Below the pieces are notes generated by a model that made no database searches, had not been told where the DNA came from, and was given only the letters and a program-made list of their open reading frames with translations. This document shows, piece after piece, positions 17,467 to 26,646 of a stretch of DNA of 64,000 nt. A program made the translations under genes and the position numbers. Within the stretch, counting starts at the first letter, position 1. Each line of letters begins with the position of its first letter. This DNA is from DATAMF01 sp964472565 (lineage in GTDB: Bacteria; Chloroflexota; Anaerolineae; Aggregatilineales; Aggregatilineaceae), in the NCBI GenBank assembly GCA_964472565.1, contig CAYYNB010000002.1:34910-98909 (forward strand), written 5' to 3'.

Positions 17467-19832
17467 TAAAATGCCTGATGCTCGGTCCGGGCAATAATCT
17501 CATCTTGCAGCGTGCGGCCCAGATCACAGAAATAATCACTGTATCCCGCCACCCGCACGATCAGATCGCGGTACTGTTCTGGGTGCTGCTGGGCGGCGCG
17601 CAGCGTATCCGCATCCACCACGTTAAATTGGATATGGTGCCCATCCAGCCGGAAGTAAGCGCGCACCAACTGAACAATGCCGTCTAACCCCGCCTCATCC
17701 GCCAGCAGCCTCGGCGTAAACTTTTGGTTGAGCAGCGTCCCCGCCGTGCGAGTGTGATCCATTTTCGCCGCCGATTTGAGTACCGCCGTTGGCCCGTGAC
17801 GATCCGCCCCCTGGACCGGCGAAATACCCTCGGAAACCGGCATACGCGCATGCCGCCCATCGGGGGTCGCGCCCAGCACCGATCCGAAATAGATATGGCA
17901 GGTGGTCGGCAGCAGATCAATATGGTAGGTCCCGCCCCTGGTATTCGGACGCCCGTCAATCGCATCAAAATAGGCATTAAAGACTTGCACCATAACGCCA
18001 TCCGCAATGTCATCATCATTGCCATACCGGGGTGTTTGGTTGACCAGCATCAGGCGCTCACGCTCATGTCCGGCGAAATCTCCCGCTAACAGCGCCAGCA
18101 TCTGATCCATGGTCAGCGTGTGACAGTCAAAAACATGATGCTTGAGCGCGGTCAGCGCATCGGTGATCGTGCCTAACCCCACGCCCTGAATATAGCTTGT
18201 GTTATAACGCGCACCGCCGTCGTGGTAATCCTGCCCCTTGGCGATACAGTCATCAATCAGCAGCGACAGGAACGGCGCAGGGAGATACTCCGCGTACAAC
18301 CGCTCGATCACGTTGTTCCCGCGAATTTTGACATCGACAAAATACTTGATCTGCCGCTTGTAAGCGTCGAATAACGCCTCAAAGGACTGGAACTCACGCG
18401 GATCGCCGGTTTCCAGTCCGATCCGCTGCCCGCTGCGTGGATCAAGGCCGTTGTTCAGCGTAATTTCCAGCACTTTCGGCAGGTTGAAATACCCCGTCAG
18501 GTTGTAGTTCTCTTTACCGAATGCGCCCGTTTCCACACAGCCGCTCGTCCCGCCGCACCGCGCATCGTCGAGTGATTTCCCCTGGCGGATCATTTCCTGC
18601 ACGACCACATCCGTATTAAAAATCGAGGGCTGTCCAAATCCGGTGCGAATGATGCGCGCCGCGCGCTTGATAAAGCGGTCTGGATTCTTCTTGCTGACCT
18701 GGATCGATGAACTCGGTTGGAGCAGCCGCATCGTTTCGATCACATCCAGGATGAGGAATGACACCTCATTCACCGCATTCGAGCCGTCGATCTTCACCCC
18801 GCCCGTATTAATTTGAGCAAAATCGGTATAGGTATTGCTCTCTTCTGCCGTCACGCCAACTTTGGGTGGGGCCGGTTGGTTGTTGAACTTGATCCAGAAA
18901 CATTGCAGCAGTTCTTCCGCCTGCTCGCGTGTCAGCGTATCGTCGGCCAATCCCTGCTGGTAGAACGGATAGAGATGCTGATCCAGCTTGCCGGGGTTGA
19001 AAGCATCCCACGGATTGAGTTCAGTCGTCACCCCCAGGTGAACAAACCAATAGTATTGCAGCGCTTCCCAGAAATTGCGCGGGGCGTGGGCCGGAACGTG
19101 CAGGCACACGTCGGCTATCCGTTCCAGTTCCGCCCGCCGCACCGGATCGGATTCGTTTTCGGCCATCTGCCGCGCTAGTGCGGCGTGCCGCTCAGCAAAA
19201 TGAATCAGCGCCCCCGCCGCGATCCGCATAGCGCGGAGCTGTTCCTGTTTACGATAGGCCCCCGGATCGTTCAGGAAATCGAGCGCCGCCAGGCGCTCAT
19301 CAATCTCCGTCATAAAATCCAGCATGCCTTTATGATAAATTTTATCGTCCAGCACGGTATGTCCCGGTGAGCGCTGTTCCATAAATTCCGTAAAAACGCC
19401 CGCCTGATACGCGCTGAGCCACGCGGGAGACATCTCTTGCAGAATGCGCTCACGCATCGTCTTTCCACGCCAGAACGGAATGAAACAGTCTTCATAGCGG
19501 CGGAAGGTATCCGGTTCAACTTTGAAGGAGACTTTTTCCCGGCTGTCGAGAATTTCCAGGTCTTTCAGCGAATGGCAGCACAACTCTGGATAGGTGGGCG
19601 TCGCTTTGGGAGCCGGTCCCTTTTCCCCGACGATCAGTTCGCCCTCGTGAATACAAATGGTTTTGTGGGCCAGCAGATATTCAAAGGACCGCGCCCGTTC
19701 TACCGGAGCCGACATCCGCCCCGTGTTCTCCTGATAAAACCGGGTCATCAGTTCGGCGCGTTCCGGTGACAGCGTGGGGATCGCATCCAGACTTTGTTTC
19801 CGCAAGCGCGTTACACGTTCACTCATTCCCAT
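17466..19832 (-). CDS. hypD: trans-4-hydroxy-L-proline dehydratase (glycyl radical enzyme HypD)
   Basis: A 788-residue glycyl radical enzyme that dehydrates trans-4-hydroxy-L-proline to 1-pyrroline-5-carboxylate. The thiyl Cys432 and base Glu434 lie in GGTSGCVETGAFGKE, and the radical Gly763 in RVAGYSDYF. Motifs such as WIKFNNQPAPPKVGVT, YTDFAQINTGG and GGARYNTSYIQGVG match the Clostridioides difficile HypD as I remember it, with catalytic positions shifted by only about two residues. PFL, choline lyase or isethionate lyase are less likely because they carry GCVEP/GCIEP instead of GCVETG. AGGAGG lies 8 nt before ATG 19832. The activase gene ends 4 nt upstream. Strictly anaerobic function is expected. 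Confidence 0.93.
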   Translation of the reverse strand: MGMSERVTRLRKQSLDAIPTLSPERAELMTRFYQENTGRMSAPVERARSFEYLLAHKTICIHEGELIVGEKGPAPKATPTYPELCCHSLKDLEILDSREKVSFKVEPDTFRRYEDCFIPFWRGKTMRERILQEMSPAWLSAYQAGVFTEFMEQRSPGHTVLDDKIYHKGMLDFMTEIDERLAALDFLNDPGAYRKQEQLRAMRIAAGALIHFAERHAALARQMAENESDPVRRAELERIADVCLHVPAHAPRNFWEALQYYWFVHLGVTTELNPWDAFNPGKLDQHLYPFYQQGLADDTLTREQAEELLQCFWIKFNNQPAPPKVGVTAEESNTYTDFAQINTGGVKIDGSNAVNEVSFLILDVIETMRLLQPSSSIQVSKKNPDRFIKRAARIIRTGFGQPSIFNTDVVVQEMIRQGKSLDDARCGGTSGCVETGAFGKENYNLTGYFNLPKVLEITLNNGLDPRSGQRIGLETGDPREFQSFEALFDAYKRQIKYFVDVKIRGNNVIERLYAEYLPAPFLSLLIDDCIAKGQDYHDGGARYNTSYIQGVGLGTITDALTALKHHVFDCHTLTMDQMLALLAGDFAGHERERLMLVNQTPRYGNDDDIADGVMVQVFNAYFDAIDGRPNTRGGTYHIDLLPTTCHIYFGSVLGATPDGRHARMPVSEGISPVQGADRHGPTAVLKSAAKMDHTRTAGTLLNQKFTPRLLADEAGLDGIVQLVRAYFRLDGHHIQFNVVDADTLRAAQQHPEQYRDLIVRVAGYSDYFCDLGRTLQDEIIARTEHQAF

Positions 19833-19836
19833 ACCA

Positions 19837-20730
19837 TTACCCTCCTAGCGTGACCTTCAGGCCAAAACTTTCCAATAAAGACTTAATCGCTGCCATTTCA
19901 TCCGTAGCGGGGGGTGTGGTCTCCGGCATCGGATTCTGGCTGTTCAAACGCTCGTGTTTTTCGATACCCAGCTTATGATAAGCGAGAAGATCGACCCGGA
20001 CGACAGCCGGTAACGTGCGCACGAAAGCACCAAGCTGCCGCAGATTTTTTTCGTCGTCATTAATCTGGGGGATAATCGGCACACGCAGCACAACGGGATG
20101 ATGGTTCGCCGCCAGCCGCTCTAAATTTTCCAGAATCAGCGCATTCGACACCCCTGTTACCTCGCGGTGGCGCTGCTCGTCCATCAGCTTTAAATCATAC
20201 AGGAACAAGTCCACATAAGGCCGCACCCGTTCCAGTATTTCAGGGCTGGCAAAGCCGCAGGTATCCACTGCGGTATGCAAATCGTGAGCCTTGCATGCCC
20301 GCAGCAGATCGAGCAAAAACTCATCCTGAAGCAGCGGCTCCCCGCCGGAAAAAGTGACGCCGCCGCCCGACTCATCGTAAAAAACCACGTCCGTCAGAAT
20401 GTCCGCCATCACCTGCTCGACGGTCATTTCCCGCCCGACGATCTCGCGGGCCTCAGCCATACACACCGTTACACACGCCCCACAGCATTTACAGTGCTCC
20501 CGGTGGGTAACGAACTCATGAATAGCCCCTTCTGGACACTCGTTTATGCACGCCCCACACCGGATACAGCGTTCCGGGCGCAGCAGCAGTTCCGGCTGGC
20601 GGCGTTGGCTTTCGGGGTTATGACACCACCAACAGCGCAGCCCGCATCCTTTGAAAAACACGGTGGTTCGGATTCCTGGACCATCATGCAGCGAGAACTT
20701 TTTGATATCGAAGACGATGCCGCTGCTCAT
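19837..20730 (-). CDS. Glycyl radical enzyme activase (radical SAM)
   Basis: A 297-residue activating enzyme for the adjacent HypD. The radical SAM cluster motif CGLRCWWCHNPES (CxxxCxxC) is followed by a ferredoxin-like insert with two 4Fe-4S motifs (CIRCGACINECP and CKCCGACVTVC), then the SAM-binding TFSGGEPLLQ and the VDTCGFASPE strand, as in class I GRE activases. I start at ATG 20730 (MSSGIVFDIKKFSLHDGPG) because the conserved N-terminus begins there; an upstream ATG at 20796 would add 22 unrelated residues. It is the first gene of the activase-hypD-M24-WD40 operon. Confidence 0.95.
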   Translation of the reverse strand: MSSGIVFDIKKFSLHDGPGIRTTVFFKGCGLRCWWCHNPESQRRQPELLLRPERCIRCGACINECPEGAIHEFVTHREHCKCCGACVTVCMAEAREIVGREMTVEQVMADILTDVVFYDESGGGVTFSGGEPLLQDEFLLDLLRACKAHDLHTAVDTCGFASPEILERVRPYVDLFLYDLKLMDEQRHREVTGVSNALILENLERLAANHHPVVLRVPIIPQINDDEKNLRQLGAFVRTLPAVVRVDLLAYHKLGIEKHERLNSQNPMPETTPPATDEMAAIKSLLESFGLKVTLGG

Positions 20731-20765
20731 ATTGATTTCTGCTTCTCCTGCCCCTAGTATAGCGC

Positions 20766-20788
20766 GCGCATCCGGTTTCGGGATGCGC
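20766..20788. other. Hairpin in the divergent intergenic region
   Basis: GCGCATCC (20766-20773) pairs with GGATGCGC (20781-20788) around a 7-nt loop. It lies in the about 100-bp region shared by the divergent HypD operon and the membrane protein gene at 20833. It could be an operator palindrome or part of a leader. Confidence 0.4.
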
Positions 20789-20832
20789 AAATTCACAGTA
20801 TAGTAAAGGATACAATATCCCTCAGGTGCTTT

Positions 20833-22146
20833 ATGTTTTACCAGCGGTTGATGAAGTATTTAAATCGATACTTCTGGGCCTTGATCCTGGGAGGTATCTT
20901 TTATACCCGGTTTACCTATTCCAAACTCGCGCCCGACGATGTGATGTGGTACCAGGGGCAGGCGGCGACGGTTTTTGATCAGTACCGTGTCATTCCGCTG
21001 GCCTGTTTCCGTCTGCTCAATGTGCTGTTTGGCCCCAGCGTTCCGGCGGCGCAGGGTATGATCTTCCTGTTTCACACCCTCAACGTTACCCTGGTTTACC
21101 ATCTCAGCCGCGCCCTTTTGTCAAACGAGATCGCGGCGCGAATAAGTGCGGTAGTCTTTTTGATTAACCCGGTGACATTAGGGGCTTTGACCTGGATTTC
21201 GTGCTTTTCCTACATCATCGGCACCACGTTTGCGCTGGCGGCGCTGCTCGCCTTTGTACACTCAACCACAACTCGGCCCGCTGTCTGGTCCCTGACAGCG
21301 GTGGGTTGTTATACGGTTGGCCTGTTTTGCTCCCACGAGTTATTTGCCTTGCCCATCGCGTTTGTGCTGCTCGGCTGGCTGTCTAGTCCTCGTGCAGCCC
21401 AGCGCGGCTTGATTCTGTTCGTGTTTTCCATGCTGATTGCTGCGCCAGTGTACTTGTTTTTCTACAATTTTGACCGCTACGGTATCGCTTCCGGTAACAT
21501 GCTGTCTGTCGGATTCATTTCCGCCCTTGTGTCATCCGGCCTATCGCTCTGTGTGAGCCTGCTGGTCGCCTACCCACTCTCATTTGAGATCAAAACCTAC
21601 GATTTTTTGAAAGCCTGTTTTTCCGAAACGGCGCGCTGGCTGCTCGCGTTTGTTGCCCTGAGCGCCATCGTGGTAAGTTACCGGATGAACTGGCGCTGGC
21701 GGCTGCTCACTGTCCTGGTGTTGCTGTTTGGCGCGCTGAGCATTCCCTACGTCTCTCGCCTGTACTTGATGTCCGGTGCGATCAATTACCATCCGTCCTA
21801 TATGCTGGGCGGGCGCGTGTTTTATATCCCCTTTATCGCCGTTTCATTGCTGGCCGGGTATCTCCTCTCCAGCCTCATGAGCAATCCCGGCTTCAGCCTC
21901 GGCCTGCTCATAATCGGAATGATTTACTATATTCATGCGACGTTTTTTCTCTACACGCCAACCGACTTTATGGGGCTGGCGGTCAGTAAAAGCCCGCTTC
22001 CTTTCGCCCCCCCGCCCTGGAATCCTTACGCGGACGATCATATAGCGTGGTTAGTTGTGCTGGGGTTGGTCGTGCTGCTGCTTTTGATTTTTTATCTCAT
22101 ATCGCATTCGAAACCGGGCAGAACAGCCGCAATAGTCGAGACTTAA
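20833..22146 (+). CDS. Polytopic membrane protein, GT-C glycosyltransferase-like
   Basis: A 437-residue protein with about 10-12 membrane helices. The first extracytoplasmic loop has APDDVMWYQG, an acidic pair in the place where GT-C enzymes carry their catalytic Asp, and helices 2-6 resemble the PMT/ArnT-like architecture. No family could be fixed. AGGTG lies 4 nt before the ATG. The next gene starts one base after its stop, so it may head the transcript of the radical SAM region, although its relation to peptide modification is unclear. A lipid-linked sugar transferase acting on an exported product is one possibility. Confidence 0.7.
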   Translation: MFYQRLMKYLNRYFWALILGGIFYTRFTYSKLAPDDVMWYQGQAATVFDQYRVIPLACFRLLNVLFGPSVPAAQGMIFLFHTLNVTLVYHLSRALLSNEIAARISAVVFLINPVTLGALTWISCFSYIIGTTFALAALLAFVHSTTTRPAVWSLTAVGCYTVGLFCSHELFALPIAFVLLGWLSSPRAAQRGLILFVFSMLIAAPVYLFFYNFDRYGIASGNMLSVGFISALVSSGLSLCVSLLVAYPLSFEIKTYDFLKACFSETARWLLAFVALSAIVVSYRMNWRWRLLTVLVLLFGALSIPYVSRLYLMSGAINYHPSYMLGGRVFYIPFIAVSLLAGYLLSSLMSNPGFSLGLLIIGMIYYIHATFFLYTPTDFMGLAVSKSPLPFAPPPWNPYADDHIAWLVVLGLVVLLLLIFYLISHSKPGRTAAIVET

Positions 22147-22147
22147 G

Positions 22148-23104
22148 ATGAGCACCTGGGTTATTCCCTACATTGATCAGGATTTGGCCTTCTGGCAGGA
22201 CATCGCTGCCCGGTTTGGCCCCCATATCAAAGAAGTTTACTTTCCCCTGACCAACAGGATCACGGGAACAGGCCGCAGTCCGCAGCCGGACCGCCATACC
22301 GTCGATTTTTTGCGTCACGCGCCGCTGCCCAAGTCGGTGTTAGTGAATCCGATCATTTTGCCCCGTCCGATCCATGAGATCGGCCCCCATATAATGACGA
22401 CTCTCCGACAACTATATGATGAATACGGCGTCCAGAACGTGGTGCTGGCCAATTTAGCACTCGCGCGGCTGATCCGCGACGCGCTGCCCATGTTCACGAT
22501 CACCGCCTCGATCCTCATGGGTATCAGTACCCCGACCCAGGCGCTTGTGGCGCGGGATGTGGTGGATGTAATCGTGCCTGACAACCGCCTGCTGCGTGAT
22601 CTGGTGGGGCTGCGGCGGCTGCGCGCAGCCTTTGCCGGACGCTTATGTTTGATTGTGAATGAATCCTGTATTCCGGGCTGTCTGTACCGCACCCAACACT
22701 TTTATGAGATGGGCTACGGCGATTGGTTCCCAGAGTCGTTATGCGGCCCCATGCTGGCGGAACACCCCTGGCTGCGCCTCACCGGGGGCTGGATTCTGCC
22801 GCGCCACCTGCACTACTACGAGGGGGTGTACGACAACTTAAAGCTGGCTGGACGGGTGACATTATGCAATCCGCCGGACTATTTTCACGTGCTCGATGCC
22901 TATATCCACCGCCGCGACCTGCTCCCGCGTGACATTGGGGGTGGTCCTGCGTCGGTCCTGGAGCCGATCACCATCTCCGATGACTTGTTCGAATATACGT
23001 TGACCTGTGACAAAAACTGCCCGGCTTGTTTGAGATGTAAAACCTATTATGAACACGCCGTCACGCTTAAACGGGGGGAGCACAATGTTTGTTCCTCTCC
23101 CTGA
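22148..23104 (+). CDS. U32-like Cys-rich (Fe-S?) protein of the radical SAM cluster
   Basis: A 318-residue soluble protein. The repeated beta-strand/helix pattern and the region LCLIVNESCIPGCLYRTQH recall the TIM barrel of the peptidase U32/UbiU-UbiV group. Cysteines occur as CIPGC near residue 180 and as CDKNCPACLRC (CxxxCxxCxxC) at the C-terminus, which suggests an iron-sulfur cluster. The U32 group includes oxygen-independent hydroxylases and RNA or peptide modifiers; which reaction this one performs cannot be read. Its 3' end overlaps the next radical SAM gene by 20 nt, so the two are probably coupled. Confidence 0.6.
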   Translation: MSTWVIPYIDQDLAFWQDIAARFGPHIKEVYFPLTNRITGTGRSPQPDRHTVDFLRHAPLPKSVLVNPIILPRPIHEIGPHIMTTLRQLYDEYGVQNVVLANLALARLIRDALPMFTITASILMGISTPTQALVARDVVDVIVPDNRLLRDLVGLRRLRAAFAGRLCLIVNESCIPGCLYRTQHFYEMGYGDWFPESLCGPMLAEHPWLRLTGGWILPRHLHYYEGVYDNLKLAGRVTLCNPPDYFHVLDAYIHRRDLLPRDIGGGPASVLEPITISDDLFEYTLTCDKNCPACLRCKTYYEHAVTLKRGEHNVCSSP

Positions 23105-24407
23105 TTGTACGCTTCCCATCTTTTGGGAACCCGGCGCGGACTATACGCTGTTTTATGCGCCCGGCTGTCTGGTGATCACCGCTCCGTCGGCTGCCGCAGC
23201 GGTTGCCCAGGAAATGATTCAGCAGACCCCTTCTCAGTTCTGGTCCGAAAGGCTGATCCTCTACGCCAAACACGCGCTTCAGGTCAGTGAAAAGCAGCAA
23301 ACAGAGCCTTTCCAGCCCGAATGCCTGACCCTGTACCTGCACAACCAGTGTAATCTCAACTGTGAGTACTGTTATGCGGAACCCGATCCCCGGCGCGATG
23401 AGCATCTTTCCTCAGATGCCATAGTCGCGGCGGCAGATCTGGTAGCCGCCAACTGCTTCATCAAAGGGTTGCCGTTGACGGTGGTGCTGCATGGGGGCGG
23501 TGAACCCTCTCTTTTTCAGGAAGAAGCGGAACAGGCGCTGCGTCTGGTCGAAAACGCGGCGCAGCGCTACGAACTGAAACAATTTCGTTATATCGCCACA
23601 AACGGCGTGTTGTCCGAAGCCAAAGCGCTCTGGCTGGCCGCTAATTTTGATTTGATCGGGTTGTCCTGTGATGGTCCGCCTGATATTCAGGATCAACAAC
23701 GCCCGCGTCGTGGCGGGGGCACAACATCGGATGCGCTGGAACGGACGGCGGCCATCTTAAGTCAGTCGCAGCGAGAATTTCATGTCCGCGCCACCATTAC
23801 CGCCTCGACCATCCATCGCCAGTCTGAAATCGCCGACTACATCGGTGCGCGCTTGCAGCCTACCGAAATGCATTTTGAACCTGTATATGCGGGCGGGCGA
23901 GCATCCCAGGGCAGTGAGCCGGACCTTGCCCACGAATTTGTGACGCATTTTTGTTCAGCCCGCGCCGTCGCACGCCATCACGGGATCAGGTTATCCTATT
24001 CCGGGGTTCGCCTTGAGACGATTCATGGCCCCTACTGTCATACTTTCCGCCCGGTGCTGAATCTGGTTCCGCCTGGGGTGGCAACCGCCTGTTTTAAATA
24101 CACCACTGCCCTCTCGGCAGAGCAGGCGGGCGTCATGATTGGCGCATATCAGGCGGGGGCATTGGTGTTCGATTATCAACGGATCGAGCAACTGCGCCAG
24201 GACATACGCGCAGGTGACGCCTGCCGGGAATGTTTCAATCGTTATCACTGTGCGCGGGCTTGCCCCGACGACTGCAAAGGCGCGGCGGGGAGTTTTCGCT
24301 GTGCCCTGAATAAGCAGTTAGCTACGGTGCTGCTGCATGAGCGTGCCCAGATCTTATGGACCGCTGCGCAGGATCGAGGAATGGTGGTGCATGGAACGAC
24401 TCTTTGA
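23085..24407 (+). CDS. Radical SAM/SPASM maturase 1
   Basis: A 440-residue radical SAM protein. The 4Fe-4S motif CNLNCEYCYAEP (about 88-99) is followed by the SAM-binding HGGGEPS, then a SPASM-type C-terminal region with CRECFNRYHCARACPDDC and a further Cys in SFRCALN. Such enzymes modify ribosomally made peptides (thioether, C-C or epimerisation chemistry). I chose ATG 23085 (MFVPLPDCTLP) because GGGGGGAG lies just upstream; the ATG at 23049 lies deeper in the previous gene. It overlaps the preceding gene by 20 nt and the next by 17 nt. Confidence 0.88.
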   Translation: MFVPLPDCTLPIFWEPGADYTLFYAPGCLVITAPSAAAAVAQEMIQQTPSQFWSERLILYAKHALQVSEKQQTEPFQPECLTLYLHNQCNLNCEYCYAEPDPRRDEHLSSDAIVAAADLVAANCFIKGLPLTVVLHGGGEPSLFQEEAEQALRLVENAAQRYELKQFRYIATNGVLSEAKALWLAANFDLIGLSCDGPPDIQDQQRPRRGGGTTSDALERTAAILSQSQREFHVRATITASTIHRQSEIADYIGARLQPTEMHFEPVYAGGRASQGSEPDLAHEFVTHFCSARAVARHHGIRLSYSGVRLETIHGPYCHTFRPVLNLVPPGVATACFKYTTALSAEQAGVMIGAYQAGALVFDYQRIEQLRQDIRAGDACRECFNRYHCARACPDDCKGAAGSFRCALNKQLATVLLHERAQILWTAAQDRGMVVHGTTL

Positions 24408-25722
24408 CTCGTTTTTTCAGGATGCCCCGCCCGAACTCGATCTCGTCAGCATCCGGCATGAATGGGACGCGCTGCAAACTTCTCCCTACCATATTGCAGA
24501 CCGCCATCCCCCCATTCCGGTCTGGGCGCAGCGTGGCCTAAGCGAAACAGGGCCGCAGGCCTGGGCCATCCTGCGCGCTGAAGTCTCCTGCATCGATCCT
24601 TTACGCCCCCTGGCGATTTACATCCACGTGCCATTTTGTGCGCGGCACTGCCATTTTTGTGACTGTTATTCGTTTAAACTGCAAAGCCACCGGGCCGCGC
24701 ATATCGAACGTTATACCGCCCTGCTTGAGCAGGAAATGCATCTGTGGACCCAGCTCGGAACGCTGGCCCACCGCCCCGTATCTACGGTACATTTCGGCGG
24801 TGGCACACCCACCTTTTTAGGGGCTGCGGCGTTCCGCCGGGTGGTCGAATGCTGCCGCGCCTGTTTCAACACCACCCCTCAAACCGAATGGGCGCTGGAA
24901 GCAACGTCTTCCGAACTGACCGGCGAAATGTATGATCTCCTGGAAGCGCTTCATTTCACCCGGCTGCATATCGGCGTGCAAAGTCTCGAAGACAGCGTTC
25001 GCCACAACATCAACCGCCAGGAATCCGCTGCCCAGGTGCTGGATAAAATTCAGGCTGGGCTAAAACGCGGCTGGATCGTGACGGTGGATCTGATCGTTGG
25101 CCTGCCCGACCAGACGTTGGCGGGCTGCTTAAACGATCTCACCGTCCTTTCCCAGCTAGGCGTTGATGGTTATTCGTTGTACGAATTGCAGTCCTCTTCC
25201 CGTAATCGCTTGTGGATCGAGCAGCACCATCTCGACCAGCGCCCGCGCCTGGTTAACTACTTTTTCGCCCAGGCGGGTGCCTGCTGGCTGGCTCGGCTGG
25301 GCTATCGTAAAACGCTGTTTAATCACTGGGCGGGCGAACACGATACAAATCTCTATTTCACCTTTCCCGAACGCGGCGAAGACCTGTTAGCGCTCGGCAC
25401 GATTGCCGATGGCGTGTTTGGCGATTATCACTATCGCCACCTGACGTACGCGCCTTATGGCCAGAATATGCATGATGTTCCCGGTTTACAGGGAGGGCTT
25501 CGCCGGACCCCCCTCGAAAACCGGCTGCATCCGCTCCTGACCGCCTTAATGTCGGGCACAATTCCGGCTGCGCTGCTGCCCACAGAGCTAATCCGGCGTT
25601 GGCAGGCGGCGGCGTTGTTAAGGCCCAATAATGGGGCCTTTGAATTGACCGGGAATGGTACGTGGTTTGTGGGCAATATGATCACGGAGTTGCAAAAATA
25701 TGACGCTGCCCCAATTACCTGA
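24391..25722 (+). CDS. HemN/HemW-like radical SAM enzyme
   Basis: A 443-residue protein of the coproporphyrinogen-oxidase-like branch. It has IHVPFCARHCHFCDC (CxxxCxxCxC, the fourth Cys being typical of HemN/HemW), VHFGGGTPTFL, LHIGVQSLEDSVRHNINR and VDLIVGLPDQ. The branch includes coproporphyrinogen dehydrogenase, heme chaperone HemW and class C peptide methyltransferases (NosN/TbtI-like). No other heme gene is near, and its overlaps with a SPASM gene (17 nt) and the TIR gene (23 nt) favour a role in the modification cluster. The start is ATG 24391 (MERLFDSFF). Confidence 0.82.
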   Translation: MERLFDSFFQDAPPELDLVSIRHEWDALQTSPYHIADRHPPIPVWAQRGLSETGPQAWAILRAEVSCIDPLRPLAIYIHVPFCARHCHFCDCYSFKLQSHRAAHIERYTALLEQEMHLWTQLGTLAHRPVSTVHFGGGTPTFLGAAAFRRVVECCRACFNTTPQTEWALEATSSELTGEMYDLLEALHFTRLHIGVQSLEDSVRHNINRQESAAQVLDKIQAGLKRGWIVTVDLIVGLPDQTLAGCLNDLTVLSQLGVDGYSLYELQSSSRNRLWIEQHHLDQRPRLVNYFFAQAGACWLARLGYRKTLFNHWAGEHDTNLYFTFPERGEDLLALGTIADGVFGDYHYRHLTYAPYGQNMHDVPGLQGGLRRTPLENRLHPLLTALMSGTIPAALLPTELIRRWQAAALLRPNNGAFELTGNGTWFVGNMITELQKYDAAPIT

Positions 25723-26500
25723 TAATGTCCTGCTTCTGCGCGTTTTTATCAGCTATTCGCGCCAGGATAAATTGTTTGTTGACGCGATGTATGCCAACCT
25801 CGCCGCCTGTGGCGCGACGCCTCACCCCGGTTTGTCCCTGACCCACATCTGGTACGATCAACGCTCCATCCCTCCCGGCCAGGAATGGGAAAAAGTGCTG
25901 ACCGAGGGCTTGCGGTCAACCGATCTCGTGCTTCTGTTCGTATCCCCCGACTCGATGACCTCAACCTATGTCCAGCAGGAAATTGCGCTGGCCCGCCAGC
26001 ATGACAAACCCGTTCTCCCGGTACTCTATCGCCCGGTCGAAGACCATCTGTCAGCCTTGAGCGACCAGGCGCGCGAGTTTTATACCGCTATCCGCCGCAT
26101 CCAATGGATCAGTCTGGATGGCATCGCGGCCCCCTACACCGTCCATCCTCAGCTTCAACGGCTGGAATCCACGCTGGAAGAGGCGTGGCGCTCAAAAGTA
26201 GATCAGTTCCTCGCGAGCGCACATGATGTAAAAATCGAACGGAGTTTAATTTGTGCGCTCTATAAAACCGATCATCCGTGGGCGGTGCGCTTCCTCGATC
26301 AGCACCTGGAAATGCTCATGCGCCAGTCCCCACCCAACGAACGCCGCGCCCAGTATTTCGCTCACGCCCTGGCCTGCATCCGGGCGGAAAATGGTCCTGC
26401 GGTCTGGAATGCGCGTATCAACTGGTGGCGGGCTGAAATTCCACCAGTCCACACCCAATTACTTGAATATGCAGTGCGCAGCCCTACTCCACCCTGTTAA
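25700..26500 (+). CDS. TIR-domain protein
   Basis: A 266-residue protein with an N-terminal TIR_2 domain (about 12-135): LLRVFISYSRQDKLFVDAMYAN, the WYDQRSIPPGQEWEKVL loop, LVLLFVSPDSMTSTYVQQEIA and PVLPVLYRP. Bacterial TIR domains are NAD-cleaving enzymes or interaction modules; a Glu is present in VQQEIA where catalytic TIRs have it. The C-terminal about 120 residues are alpha-helical with no family recognised. The gene overlaps the HemN-like gene by 23 nt, so it is co-transcribed with modification enzymes rather than standing in a defence island. Confidence 0.85.
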   Translation: MTLPQLPDNVLLLRVFISYSRQDKLFVDAMYANLAACGATPHPGLSLTHIWYDQRSIPPGQEWEKVLTEGLRSTDLVLLFVSPDSMTSTYVQQEIALARQHDKPVLPVLYRPVEDHLSALSDQAREFYTAIRRIQWISLDGIAAPYTVHPQLQRLESTLEEAWRSKVDQFLASAHDVKIERSLICALYKTDHPWAVRFLDQHLEMLMRQSPPNERRAQYFAHALACIRAENGPAVWNARINWWRAEIPPVHTQLLEYAVRSPTPPC

Positions 26501-26604
26501 TGACACTTTACCCATCGTTTGCTATTCTATTATTTTCTTAAACATTATGAAGTTAATATACCAGTGCAATATTATGCTATACTGAAAATTACGTAGGCCA
26601 TCCC

Positions 26605-26630
26605 AGAAAATAGGGATGCAGCCTTATTAA
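26605..26630 (+). repeat. Intergenic repeat copy 1 (AGAAAATA ... GCAGCCTTA)
   Basis: AGAAAATA then GCAGCCTTATTAA lies 17 nt before the ATG of the secreted protein at 26647. It is the most diverged of five copies in the window (others at 34661, 37378, 39068 and 62005). AT-rich sequence with TATACT-like hexamers precedes it (26540-26590), so the local promoter is probably there. Confidence 0.5.
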
Positions 26631-26646
26631 AGAGGGGGAATAACCG

